Shown here in pieces: positions 22,516 through 31,363 of a DNA stretch of 64,000 nt. The notes beneath the pieces were generated by a model, which worked only from the letters and a program-made list of their open reading frames with translations, did no database searches and had not been told where the DNA came from. Where the stretch lies: NCBI RefSeq assembly GCF_963678635.1, contig NC_087063.1, forward strand, positions 54,515,074 through 54,579,073, given 5' to 3'. Position 1 is the first letter of the stretch, and every line of letters begins with the position of its first letter. This stretch comes from Symsagittifera roscoffensis (lineage: Eukaryota > Xenacoelomorpha > Acoela > Convolutidae). The position numbers and the translations under genes were made by a program.

Positions 22516-22983
22516 CTAGATCTCTATTTCACTCACCCTCACTCTCTTCGAAGGAGGAGCAGCTGTTGGAGAGTCGACCGAATGTGACGGGCCTGGCCCA
22601 TCACGTTGTCTCTTCGCTCCGATGAGTGGCTGCGCCGGTTGGACTGGTAAAGGCATCTCGCCTAGCCGGTGGTCCCTCTGTTCACCTAGTCCTGGCTCAC
22701 GAACCAGGTCGTGGCCAGACATTTCTTCACGCCGCCATCTCATCAGTCGATTTCGACCTCTCTCGGCGGTCCCGGACTCACCGAAGGCCAACATTAACAC
22801 GACTTCTGTAGGGCGATTCCCTCGACCCTCTCGTCTTAATGAATTAAGGAGCGCGACCACAAACATCGCCAGTCCCGGGTCTTCTCGTGTAAAATCACAA
22901 TCGATCAGCCGCTGATAGATCTCGTCTAGAGTCGCTCCTAGACTCGCTGAGAGGAATTCCATAAGTTCGTTTGTGTCACCCAT
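22516..22983 (-). CDS. N-terminal segment of the SGNH polyprotein (155 codons before a TAG)
   Basis: Starts with ATG at 22983 and stays open to a TAG at 22516-22518. The next codons continue in the same frame into the coiled-coil/SGNH frame, so the two are most simply one gene interrupted by a stop, or joined by readthrough. The first 85 residues look like a compact helical domain (ELMEFLSASLG, then ALLNSLRREGRG). The rest is basic and Pro-rich, with RKR-type clusters. No family is recognised with confidence. It is the first gene after pol and follows a 475-base spacer. Confidence 0.6.
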   Translation of the reverse strand: MGDTNELMEFLSASLGATLDEIYQRLIDCDFTREDPGLAMFVVALLNSLRREGRGNRPTEVVLMLAFGESGTAERGRNRLMRWRREEMSGHDLVREPGLGEQRDHRLGEMPLPVQPAQPLIGAKRQRDGPGPSHSVDSPTAAPPSKRVRVSEIEI

Positions 22984-23458
22984 TTCTTATCGTGTTGATT
23001 CTTACTGTCGTGTAGTGTCTTCCTGTCTCGTTTTGATTCAATGAATTCAATAAACAATTTCTGATCAATCAAGATCTAAAAAACAAGTCGCTACTTAAAA
23101 CCATCATTTTTGGATACAACATCATTCAATTCTTTAAAACTCTCCATTGAAATTCTCTTCTCAATTCCGATTTGAAAATTTAGCACCAAGGTGGATCGTC
23201 CACCTGTATCTTTGTCAGGGTAGCACGAATGAGCGCTGTCACCTTGATGACCTGGAGTACTCCAGGTCTTTTATGACACAAAACATAAAACATATCATAA
23301 CAATAAAATAACACAAAAACACATAAACATCACACACCTATATTATCACATAAAAACATAATCCCTAATATTGTACCTAAAACCAAACCTAATCTAAAAC
23401 CTGACACTAATTCTTATCAAGTAACTTAATAAAAATCACTTATCGCCAAATGATATTC
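22984..23458 (-). promoter_or_regulatory. spacer between pol and the second coding block, with two palindromes
   Basis: This 475-base non-coding gap holds a perfect 20-bp palindrome at 23249-23268 (half-site GACCTGGAGT) and a 7-bp inverted repeat around a 3-base centre at 23189-23205 (half-site AGGTGGA). In sense these follow the pol stop and precede the ATG at 22983. A TTGTTTTTTAG sequence near 23080-23090 in sense would serve as a 3' splice site. A processing, splicing or internal-initiation role for the downstream block is plausible but not shown. Confidence 0.45.
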
Positions 23459-24095
23459 CTAGCATATGCTCAGATAGTATTTTTTATGTAAGTAAACCTC
23501 TATGTCAGTCTCTGAAAATATCACATGTACAAGTGCGTACAACTCTCTCGGATGTAGCTTTCCCCTATTAGGATCATATACTGGTAACGAGAGAGAGGTC
23601 ACTCCTCTCTCAACAAAAAAATCCCTAAGTCGAGTCAAGGCCAATACCAAGCTCTTTGGATCTACGTGTTGCCTATCAGTGGCCTTGGTAACCAGGAAAC
23701 ACAAATATTTCCCTGGTATCTGTGAGGCAACAGGGGGCAGCGCTATCATCCCTCCCACACCAGGCCTCTGTTTCCATAAAAACACGATGTTCTTATACTC
23801 TCTTTTGAAATCAGCCGCTAGTGCTGTTTTGAAGCTTACGTCCGCGGTTAGCGCTATAGCGCACGTGCGTTCCGTGAGTATGAAATCGCTGTCCGTTATG
23901 ACGATATTGTTTGAATAATGGTTCGGTAGATCAAAATACGATTCAAAGATTCGTCCAAAAGGTGTTTTTTTTAAAGCATTTTTGCCCTCTGTCTCTAGTT
24001 CTCCGGTTTCTCTTGCCGATTTCAATTTTTTTATAATCAGATTTTCGGTGTGGGTGAGTCCTACCCCCACTCCCCGGACAAAAATATCCATCGAC
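23459..24095 (-). other. macrodomain (TARG1/OARD1-like) at the C-terminus of Pol
   Basis: Residues about 1,480-1,692 of Pol. The order of conserved pieces matches the TARG1 type of macrodomain: a strand ending in Asp-Phe (ITDSDFIL), then CAIALTADV followed by a helix, GGMIALPP, KYLCFLVTK, a long helix with LTRLRDFF, GVTSLSLP, and a final TDIEVYLH strand. The two phosphate-binding loops differ from the standard GAG and GCG forms: the first reads FKTALA and the second PVYDPNRGKL. Proteins of this type bind or remove ADP-ribose; altered loops may mean a changed ligand. The second giant element keeps the same domain (61484-62089), including PNRGKL, so it is a stable part of the family. Confidence 0.75.
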
Positions 24096-27000
24096 GTCCC
24101 CGTCGATCGCCCAAAGTCTAGGAGATCGAGGTTGGATTGTGGAACACGTAGAAGACCATCTGGGGCGACCCAGTTGGACTCGGTATTGTCATGACTGATG
24201 TATTTGATGCCGTCTTTATCGACGTCCTGAATCGTCAGGATCGTCTCTTTTGGATCTGTCGGCAGATCATGGAGCCATTCGAGCACGCGTAAGTTCGTTA
24301 GTTCTTGCTCATGAGTCTGTTCCGCTTCTGGTTCGAACTCCACTTCCGGTTCTGATCGATCGTCGATCCAATCTTGATCCATATCATTCACCAAGTCGAC
24401 TTCCAGCATCGCCATTTCGTCCAGTCCCACTAGCGAGTCCATGAAATCACTTACAACTATCCTGTCTACAACAAAATCCTCGCCGTACGGATTGTATTTC
24501 GTCTTGTTTTTTCCTCTCTTGCTCTGGCGTGTTTCCATAGTGAGAGGAAAGTCAGGCTGTATTCCTTTGTCAATTTCGATTTTTTCCGGGCAGTCCCAGT
24601 CTTCCTCGGCATAATGTAGAGTTTCATCGTCCACCTCTACTCGCTCGGTCAACTCGAGGTCCAGTGGTAGGTCGCAATCGTCCACCACCTCATTCCCGTC
24701 GTTTTTGTCGTGAGTACCCCTTTCATTCACTTCACAAGCAGGATCCACTATCAAATAGTCTCCTTCTTGCATGTCCGCTGGGATGCACCAATCCTCTGAA
24801 GAGGCATTGTGTGGTTTGACATTTTCATAATGAGCTGCTCTTCCAGTGCTCAATCGATAAAAACGACCCCCTTGGTGCACCTCTGTTATCTGAAATGGAC
24901 CACGCCATTTCTTTAATAATTTCTTGGTTCCTTTTGGTGGAACCACTTCCTTGAACACCCAGACGTAGTCGCCAATTGAGTAGGCTTTCGCATCGGCTGT
25001 CCTTTTATCAAACCTCCTTTTTTGTCTAATTTGCGCCTGTTGCGTGTTCCTCCTGCATAAGTCATTGAGGTCCTGTTGTCTTCTAATAACATCCCGCACA
25101 TACGTTTGCGGTGCTGTCCTCTTCCCCTCATATTCAGGGTAGAAAAACCTCAACGGGAGCGCTTTTTCATGACCCGTTAACATCATGTGCGGACTTATTC
25201 CCGTGGTGGAATGCTCCGTGCTGTTGTAAGCACCCATCACTTGCGGCAAGTGCTTGTCCCAGTCATCCATGTAACGCGAGCAGTAGACTCTCAGCATGGA
25301 TACCAGTGTGCGATTTTGCCTCTCGACTAGGCCATTCGTTTGCGGGTGATAAGTGGTCGAGTGGGCCTGCGCTACCTGCGACCTTTTCATTAACTCCTTC
25401 GTGAGATCACCCACGAATGCTTTGCCATTGTCCGATTGGAACGTGATGGGGCAGCCATGCCTCGCTATCCACACATTTATCAAATGATCGCATGTTTCTT
25501 CCGCCGATGCTGTCATGCAGGGTGCTGCTTCCGCGTACTTCGTAAAATGGTCGATCATTACCAGCACCTGATTATAGCCCGTTGCTGTCATGCAGATTTT
25601 CTGATGATCAATTTGCACCACTTCGTTGAAACCTGACGACTCTATTGACTGTAGGGGGAACCTTAGTTTCCTGGGATCCTTCGCCTGCTGACATGACAGG
25701 CATGCGGTGATCCACTTCTCACAAGCCTTCTTCAATCCCAGCCTTTCGAATCGTTTCTGTATATTGTTATACACTTTGTCCACGCCTTGATGGCCCATCT
25801 GATCATGTGAGCGAAAGAGCAATTTGGTCTGGTACAACTGTGGTAACACTATTGAATTGTATTTATAGAGGACCTTGTCCTCCTCTTTTCGTTTGCAGGC
25901 TACGACTCCGTCCTTATTCAGGTACAACAAGTCGTTTCGCTTCAGATAGAATTGCTTCAAGATCTTGTAGCTGTCTTCTTCCAAGTCTCCCTTGTCAGGT
26001 GCTCCATTCTCAATCCATCTCTTCAGACTGCTCGTCATCCTATCATTTCGTTGAGCCCTTAGGAGATCCGACAGCCTGTACCTGGCTTTCAAATACGTCT
26101 TTACCACGTTCATTTGCCCACCCATTATCTCCGGAGCATGAGCATCGTCCATCAACTTGACACACCATATCTTTTTCAAAGGCGTCGCTTCCTGCACAGA
26201 TGGTTCCAGATTGGTACGGACGACCGTACCATGTGGCAGCAATCTGGTTGGGCGTTTCGAAACTGCTATTAGCTCGAGCTCGTCTGCGGCATTATCTACC
26301 ACAGTGCCCTCTTCATCTGAGGTGTATCTGTCCCTGTCTGGATCCTGATGCGTTTCTCGGTCCAGCCCACGCTGCTTCCAGTCTACCAATAAGGAGTGGA
26401 TTGCGATCTCTGACACATCGGAATTGGAAGTTGTTTCAGATGTGTTGTCCCAGGATTGGGGCCTCGAGTCAACACTTGAGTCGACTGATTCCCCAACATC
26501 ATGTTCCAAGTTGTCTGAGATGTTTCTCGACTCCCCGGACAAAACTCTGTCCATCGGTCGCTTCGAACCCGACTCCCCGGACAAAATTCTGCCCCTAGGT
26601 GGTCTCGTCAACCTCTCCTCTGACAAGTCGTCCTGCACGGGCTCAAAGGTGTCTGACTCCTCAGACGAGTCGTCCTTGACTGGCCCGAAGGTATCAGACT
26701 CCCCGGACATTGTCTCGTCCACGGACGAACAATCTGGGCTCGGCTCGTATTCTTCTTTTGCATCCGTGAAATGCACTCTCCTCGTGAAGCTAGATTTCGA
26801 CTTGATCCTGACTTCTTCAGTGGTTTGGTCCTGATTCAGTGTTCCATATTCAGTGAACGAAGTTCTCAACAAGACCTCCTTCGGCATCGAGCTCACCAGC
26901 TGGTTGACTATCGACCTGCAATCCCGTTCAACGCCTCGGCTGCGAATGGACACTGGCCTCTTCTCTGTTCTCTCAGTGACAGTCAACCGCTGCATGGTCT

Positions 27001-28537
27001 CCATCCACTCACGATCATGCCTATCCACTTCCTTGTCCAACAAGTCACGGAGTTTTCCCATGACGTCCGGCGCCACGTTCGATGTCCTGTTCAATAGAGT
27101 CATGCTGTTTATACCTAGTCTGGTAAGTTCTTGCTGTACCAAGTTGGATCGGACTAGCAGATCCAACGGAACGGGCTCGCCTCTGGCTAAAAGTTTTATC
27201 TCCGCGGCTGTCTCCACTGGAAGCTCAGGGTATCCGGGTATAGGATGCCCTGATTTGTCTAACCACCTAGTAAGTGGTAGTTTGTCGTAAGTTTCCATGT
27301 CCAGAAATGAAAACCCGTCTTTGATTTCTGATTGGTTAGCCTGTTTTTCCTCGAGGCGCTCATAAAATTCTGTCTTTTTACTGAGGCTATCTGCGTTCTG
27401 GTGCTTGTCACGGGTACGGTGCTCTATAATCATGTGGTATCCATCCAAGCGCACGATCCAACGACCAATATAACTTTGGTCCATCGAATAGGTTTTCAGC
27501 CAGGCAAGGGCACAATTATCCACACGTAACTTGAAGGGAGCACTCCCCAAGTAGGCCCTGTATTTCTCCACGAAAGTGATCACCGCAAACATCTCCGCTT
27601 TTGGTGCGCCGTACTTCATTTCAGTATCACTCAGGACTTTACTCCCGTAGGCTATCGGACGAAGAACCGTTCTCCCGTTCCACTCCTGCTCCTGGTGAAG
27701 TATGCCCGATATCCCAACCACTGATGCATCAGTGTCCAGCACGAACATCCCCTTTTCTGTCGGCATGCCGAGGACCGGTGCCTCGCAAAGTTCACGTTTG
27801 ATGTTCTCAAATGAAACTTGTGCCTCATCAGTCCAAGTGAACTTTTTGCCCTTATTTCTCATCAACCTCTGCATGGGGTAGATTTTGTCAGCATACCCCT
27901 TAATGAACTCTCGATAACAATTAGCGAATCCCAAAAAACTCATCAGATTTGTATCTGTTTTAGGTGCCTTCCAGGTCAGCACCGCTTCAACCGCTTCGGG
28001 ATCTGGTCTCACTCCATATTTGTCCACCAGGCGGCCCAGATACTTTATGGAATCCCTGAGGATTTCACACTTAGAGGGTTTACATTTCAGACCCGCCTGC
28101 TTCATGCAAGAAAACACCTCCTCCAACCTCTCTATGTGGTCTTCTAAGGTTGGTGTTGCAATAACGACATCATCGACATAACACATGATGAGATTCCCGT
28201 ATTTCTTAGTGACGCTCGTGAGTGCCTGGGCCATCAGTCGCTGGAATGTGGCCGTCGCGTTGCACAATCCGAATGCCATCCTCTTCCACTGGAACAATCC
28301 CAGCTCACGCGCAAAGCCTGTTTTCTCTCGATCTTGCTTTCTGAGTGGCACTTGCCAGAACGCAGAGCCCAGATCCAACGTCGTGAAGAACTTCGCGTCT
28401 CCCAGCTTGGATAGGCTCGAATCGATGCGGGGAATCGGGTATGAGTCCTTTATAGTCACTGCGTTCAGATAACGGAAATCACAACAAAATCTGAGTTGCC
28501 CCCTTTCTTTTTCGCCATGACCACGCCACAAGCCCAT
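23459..28537 (-). CDS. pol: Pol: reverse transcriptase, RNase H, integrase, acidic tether and macrodomain
   Basis: A continuous frame of 1,692 codons once entered near 28490; its true N-terminus is the 28465-28932 frame. RT has the YVDD catalytic box at residues 120-123. RNase H follows (TDAS near 27735, QNADSLSK near 27390). The integrase has an HHCC zinc finger (SHDQMGHQG near 25795, CLSC near 25695), the first catalytic Asp in VVQIDHQK, the second in SDNGKAF, Glu in NGLVERQN, then a KKWRGPF module. About 330 acidic residues lead to a C-terminal macrodomain (from about 24090). Gag-independent priming, cDNA synthesis and integration are the family roles. At about 1,850 residues in all it is longer than typical Ty3/gypsy RT-RH-IN. 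It ends in TAG. Confidence 0.93.
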   Translation of the reverse strand: MGLWRGHGEKERGQLRFCCDFRYLNAVTIKDSYPIPRIDSSLSKLGDAKFFTTLDLGSAFWQVPLRKQDREKTGFARELGLFQWKRMAFGLCNATATFQRLMAQALTSVTKKYGNLIMCYVDDVVIATPTLEDHIERLEEVFSCMKQAGLKCKPSKCEILRDSIKYLGRLVDKYGVRPDPEAVEAVLTWKAPKTDTNLMSFLGFANCYREFIKGYADKIYPMQRLMRNKGKKFTWTDEAQVSFENIKRELCEAPVLGMPTEKGMFVLDTDASVVGISGILHQEQEWNGRTVLRPIAYGSKVLSDTEMKYGAPKAEMFAVITFVEKYRAYLGSAPFKLRVDNCALAWLKTYSMDQSYIGRWIVRLDGYHMIIEHRTRDKHQNADSLSKKTEFYERLEEKQANQSEIKDGFSFLDMETYDKLPLTRWLDKSGHPIPGYPELPVETAAEIKLLARGEPVPLDLLVRSNLVQQELTRLGINSMTLLNRTSNVAPDVMGKLRDLLDKEVDRHDREWMETMQRLTVTERTEKRPVSIRSRGVERDCRSIVNQLVSSMPKEVLLRTSFTEYGTLNQDQTTEEVRIKSKSSFTRRVHFTDAKEEYEPSPDCSSVDETMSGESDTFGPVKDDSSEESDTFEPVQDDLSEERLTRPPRGRILSGESGSKRPMDRVLSGESRNISDNLEHDVGESVDSSVDSRPQSWDNTSETTSNSDVSEIAIHSLLVDWKQRGLDRETHQDPDRDRYTSDEEGTVVDNAADELELIAVSKRPTRLLPHGTVVRTNLEPSVQEATPLKKIWCVKLMDDAHAPEIMGGQMNVVKTYLKARYRLSDLLRAQRNDRMTSSLKRWIENGAPDKGDLEEDSYKILKQFYLKRNDLLYLNKDGVVACKRKEEDKVLYKYNSIVLPQLYQTKLLFRSHDQMGHQGVDKVYNNIQKRFERLGLKKACEKWITACLSCQQAKDPRKLRFPLQSIESSGFNEVVQIDHQKICMTATGYNQVLVMIDHFTKYAEAAPCMTASAEETCDHLINVWIARHGCPITFQSDNGKAFVGDLTKELMKRSQVAQAHSTTYHPQTNGLVERQNRTLVSMLRVYCSRYMDDWDKHLPQVMGAYNSTEHSTTGISPHMMLTGHEKALPLRFFYPEYEGKRTAPQTYVRDVIRRQQDLNDLCRRNTQQAQIRQKRRFDKRTADAKAYSIGDYVWVFKEVVPPKGTKKLLKKWRGPFQITEVHQGGRFYRLSTGRAAHYENVKPHNASSEDWCIPADMQEGDYLIVDPACEVNERGTHDKNDGNEVVDDCDLPLDLELTERVEVDDETLHYAEEDWDCPEKIEIDKGIQPDFPLTMETRQSKRGKNKTKYNPYGEDFVVDRIVVSDFMDSLVGLDEMAMLEVDLVNDMDQDWIDDRSEPEVEFEPEAEQTHEQELTNLRVLEWLHDLPTDPKETILTIQDVDKDGIKYISHDNTESNWVAPDGLLRVPQSNLDLLDFGRSTGTSMDIFVRGVGVGLTHTENLIIKKLKSARETGELETEGKNALKKTPFGRIFESYFDLPNHYSNNIVITDSDFILTERTCAIALTADVSFKTALAADFKREYKNIVFLWKQRPGVGGMIALPPVASQIPGKYLCFLVTKATDRQHVDPKSLVLALTRLRDFFVERGVTSLSLPVYDPNRGKLHPRELYALVHVIFSETDIEVYLHKKYYLSIC

Positions 28538-28932
28538 GGGGACTTCGACGGCTCGATCATGTCGTACTCCATTAACATCTCGATTTCCTTCCTACATGCT
28601 TCTGACTTATTTGGGGTCATTCTTCTCGCCCCTTCCCTATGAGGTACCGAGCCCTCTTCTATCTCAATCTCGTGTTCTACAAAATTACAACAACCTATGT
28701 CGGCCTTATGTTTCGAAAAAACGTCTGCGTTCCGATTTAGCACCGCTCTGAGCGAATCTAGTTCCTTGTCTGATATTTTACCCTTCAAATGTTCTATCTC
28801 AAGTAGGACATGTTTATTCGCTGCTAACTCTGCTTCTGTCGGCCTCTCAGGAAAGTTGGAACAACTAGACAGCCCATCATCTGTTTCCGACTTCATTGAA
28901 AACAATTTCCTAGAGGATTTCAATTCATTCAC
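28465..28932 (-). CDS. pol: Pol N-terminal part, frameshifted from the main pol frame
   Basis: About 155 codons lead into the RT finger region: a typical NEYDMIEPS-like segment (MEYDMIEPSKSPWA) and VVMAKKKGG. The frame then fails at a run of five G (sense, near 28505), and the homology continues in the neighbouring frame with QLRFCCDFRYLN. One base is missing from the G-run compared with a continuous frame, so this is a homopolymer indel or sequencing error. Upstream it is separated from the protease frame by an in-frame TAG at 28939-28941 only, so protease and RT share one frame. Confidence 0.85.
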   Translation of the reverse strand: MNELKSSRKLFSMKSETDDGLSSCSNFPERPTEAELAANKHVLLEIEHLKGKISDKELDSLRAVLNRNADVFSKHKADIGCCNFVEHEIEIEEGSVPHREGARRMTPNKSEACRKEIEMLMEYDMIEPSKSPWACGVVMAKKKGGNSDFVVISVI

Positions 28933-28938
28933 TCTCTT

Positions 28939-30561
28939 CTATATACATTCTTGGTTCGCATGCAATGGACATTTAGTTACATCAAACTTTTTCAAGTTCT
29001 CCACACTCTGAAAGTCTGTGTTCAGAGGCAAAGCGTAGCCAAGTTTCTTTCTCCTCTGTATTGTCACTGTTGTTGCTTCTGTGTTCAATAACACACTCAC
29101 ACACAGTCCGCTCTGAGTGAGTGAGAAGCTTCTTCCTAAAATAGCCGAGCTTTTACTGTTTGGATTTGGTACCAGACACACCTGTTTGTCATTTCTGAGT
29201 TCATTCAAGTTCCTCATCCTAAACGTCGCTACTACGGCTTGGTTTGCTTTTAATCTAACTTTTCGATCCAGAAAAATCGGCACCTTGGCCTGGTTAATTA
29301 AGATCTTATTAGGAGGTCTCTTTTCATACTTTCTCTCAGGATCCTTGATCCTAATCAACCCGTCATTGAGATCGACCGTGACGTCAAAGTTGCGCACGAA
29401 ATCCCTTCCTAAGATGAACTGATCGGATTCGTCCAAATTCTCCACTACCAGGAAGCTCATCCAAAGATGTCTTCCTCCGAGTTGCAGTGAAATGACCGGG
29501 GTCCGTCCAGTCACATAGATCGCTCCCTGATTGGCAGCTGCCAACCTGATGTTTGTCGTTATGAGATCCGACCTTTCGAAACCCATGACGGTCCAAGTTT
29601 TGACTGGCATGACACTAACCACTGCCCCCGTGTCTAGCAATCCCTTTACTGAAAGATGCCTGCCTTGCACGTCCAGCACGTGCACAGCCAGATCGGCCTC
29701 GCAACCTATATGCACCGCATCTTTTTCGAGCATCGCATTGTGTCCGATTCGTATAACTTTCAGCTCCTCTTGACCAATGTATATCCGGCCAATCTGATCG
29801 TTCGCATCAGTTATGTGAGCTTTCGTGTAGATATTGATGCCATCCACATTCATTAGGATCGGGTAAGGGCCATGGACCTCGATATAATGTCCATCCACTT
29901 TCATCAGCCTCGGACCTCCCGTTGTGAGCAGCGCTCGCACTGCCCTGGAGTCCAGTTTGGGATCTTTCTCCTTCAGGTAGTCGGCATAGATGTCCAGGTG
30001 GACTAGTGTAATCTCGGATGGTTCACTCAAGTTCTTGACCACCTGGTGCCCTGCGACTGAGATAACGGACATTATTTTTGTCCCTTCTTTCGTCATGCCG
30101 AAAGTTTTACCAGATATAACGTTCAGTTTTAGTCCTTGTTTCCTGGGTTCCTCTTTGTCTTCTACTTTCGTCGTTTTACCCAGAATATTAAAACTTTCCC
30201 GAAGATCTGTGCTCTCCAGTTCCGACCTTACCCATTGCTCCACCTCTTTCGTGGCTAGGTCCTGTTTGACATTCTGCAGCGCTGTCCTTGCCGCCAGGCC
30301 GTAATCCACCTTGAGTGGGCTAGAGGACACTGCCTCGAGGTTCGAGGCTACCACCTCGTCAGGCAGTGTCTTTACCTTTTTGGTCGTGAAGGTGCTCGAT
30401 GTCGTCTCCTTCCTCCGAGATTCAGCCTCGTTCATCAGACGTGCTCGACTGGCCTTGACAACCGAAAGCGCATCTTCGTGGCGGGGATGTTTCGCGTCCG
30501 CTACTGCATCCCAAAATTGAGTACAATCCGACTTGAAGTGTCCCTCTGACGTACTCTTCAT
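28939..30561 (-). CDS. pro: retroelement aspartic protease with long N-terminal extension
   Basis: 540 codons. The catalytic DTG is in LLDTGAVVSV (near 29612-29640), and the second conserved block ILGRDF is near 29398-29416, with the hydrophobic strand expected between them. It would cleave the Gag and Pol polyproteins as a homodimer. About 270 residues precede the protease fold, and about 120 follow it to a TAG at 28939-28941, after which the same frame continues into RT. The frame overlaps the end of gag (30422-30561) and is shifted by +1 relative to it, so a +1 frameshift would be needed for a Gag-Pro product. Confidence 0.9.
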   Translation of the reverse strand: MKSTSEGHFKSDCTQFWDAVADAKHPRHEDALSVVKASRARLMNEAESRRKETTSSTFTTKKVKTLPDEVVASNLEAVSSSPLKVDYGLAARTALQNVKQDLATKEVEQWVRSELESTDLRESFNILGKTTKVEDKEEPRKQGLKLNVISGKTFGMTKEGTKIMSVISVAGHQVVKNLSEPSEITLVHLDIYADYLKEKDPKLDSRAVRALLTTGGPRLMKVDGHYIEVHGPYPILMNVDGINIYTKAHITDANDQIGRIYIGQEELKVIRIGHNAMLEKDAVHIGCEADLAVHVLDVQGRHLSVKGLLDTGAVVSVMPVKTWTVMGFERSDLITTNIRLAAANQGAIYVTGRTPVISLQLGGRHLWMSFLVVENLDESDQFILGRDFVRNFDVTVDLNDGLIRIKDPERKYEKRPPNKILINQAKVPIFLDRKVRLKANQAVVATFRMRNLNELRNDKQVCLVPNPNSKSSAILGRSFSLTQSGLCVSVLLNTEATTVTIQRRKKLGYALPLNTDFQSVENLKKFDVTKCPLHANQECI

Positions 30562-31363
30562 GATCCTCGTCGGTCGCGTCGGCGTCCTCGAGAAAGTAGC
30601 CTATCGCCTTCATGTTCTGTTTGTATGCAGAACACGCGGAAACGTGATGGTCCATCGAACCACAATTCGCACACGACCTCCTCTTATCCATGTCATCGCG
30701 AGGTTTGTACCAACTGGAATTCGCACCAGTGTTTGTCCCGCTATAATTGCCATAAATGCTGTAACGGTTTTGCGCCCTCGGTTTTATGAGTAAATACTCG
30801 CATGACTTCATACGCAAATCGTCGGGCGCGGGTACCTGGTCAAGTGACAGGGTGAAGTGTGTGGCCAACATCGTCTTCAACTCCTCATTCCTTACTCCGT
30901 CCATGAACTTCGAAGCAATTGCCAAGTTTCGCTCGGATATTCTCTCATCTGGGTTGCTTCTCCTCCTAAGCTATTCAAGGTCGTCCAAAAATTTATCTAT
31001 GGATTCGTCATCTCTTTGACGCCTCTTTTCGAACTTCACCATAGCCTGGTGTCCTTGTACTCCAGAGCCGAAACGATTCAGCGGTATGTCGAATATCTTG
31101 CGAGCGCTGTCTCTCTCATTGGCTCTTTTCGCCATTACACAGCTTGGTGCAGTACCCTCCAGGTTGCTCGTTAGCGCGCTGCACTCTTGTTTCTTGGAGA
31201 GATTCTCTTCTTCAAAGTGTAACTTCATCACCTCTATCCAACTATCAATGCAGCCGTCTGACTCATCTTTATATGACTTCGACTTTTTCAGTGTCCTTCT
31301 TGACCTCTCTCCTCTCTCGGTTGACTTCGAGAGATCTGTTCGAAGGCTCAAACATCGAGGCAT
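30422..31363 (-). pseudogene. gag: Gag capsid C-terminal part and nucleocapsid zinc knuckle
   Basis: One frame from 31363 to 30422, interrupted by a TAG at 30971-30973. The first part contains a capsid-like helical block (SWIEVMKLHFEEE, then KIFDIPLNRFG, and FEKRRQRDDESIDKFL), typical of Retrotrans_gag regions. After the TAG comes MDGVRNEELK, and then a CCHC knuckle, CANCGSMDHHVSAC (C-X2-C-X4-H-X4-C, near 30633-30677), which would bind the genomic RNA. The frame overlaps the protease frame at its end. The TAG is in a linker-like place and could be damage or readthrough. Confidence 0.85.

Noticed and set aside
8208-22625. Many plus-strand open stretches of 60-180 codons opposite Y, Z and SGNH
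   Set aside because: They lie antisense to longer minus-strand frames conserved between the two giant elements, and they show no motif of their own.
22516-22770. Possible nuclear-localisation-rich regulatory protein after pol
   Set aside because: RKR-type clusters are present, but the frame continues through the TAG into the coiled coil, so a separate regulator is not needed.
22730-22983. Death-fold-like helical domain at the start of the SGNH polyprotein
   Set aside because: The helix pattern is loosely similar, but no signature residues could be matched by eye; a profile search would be needed.
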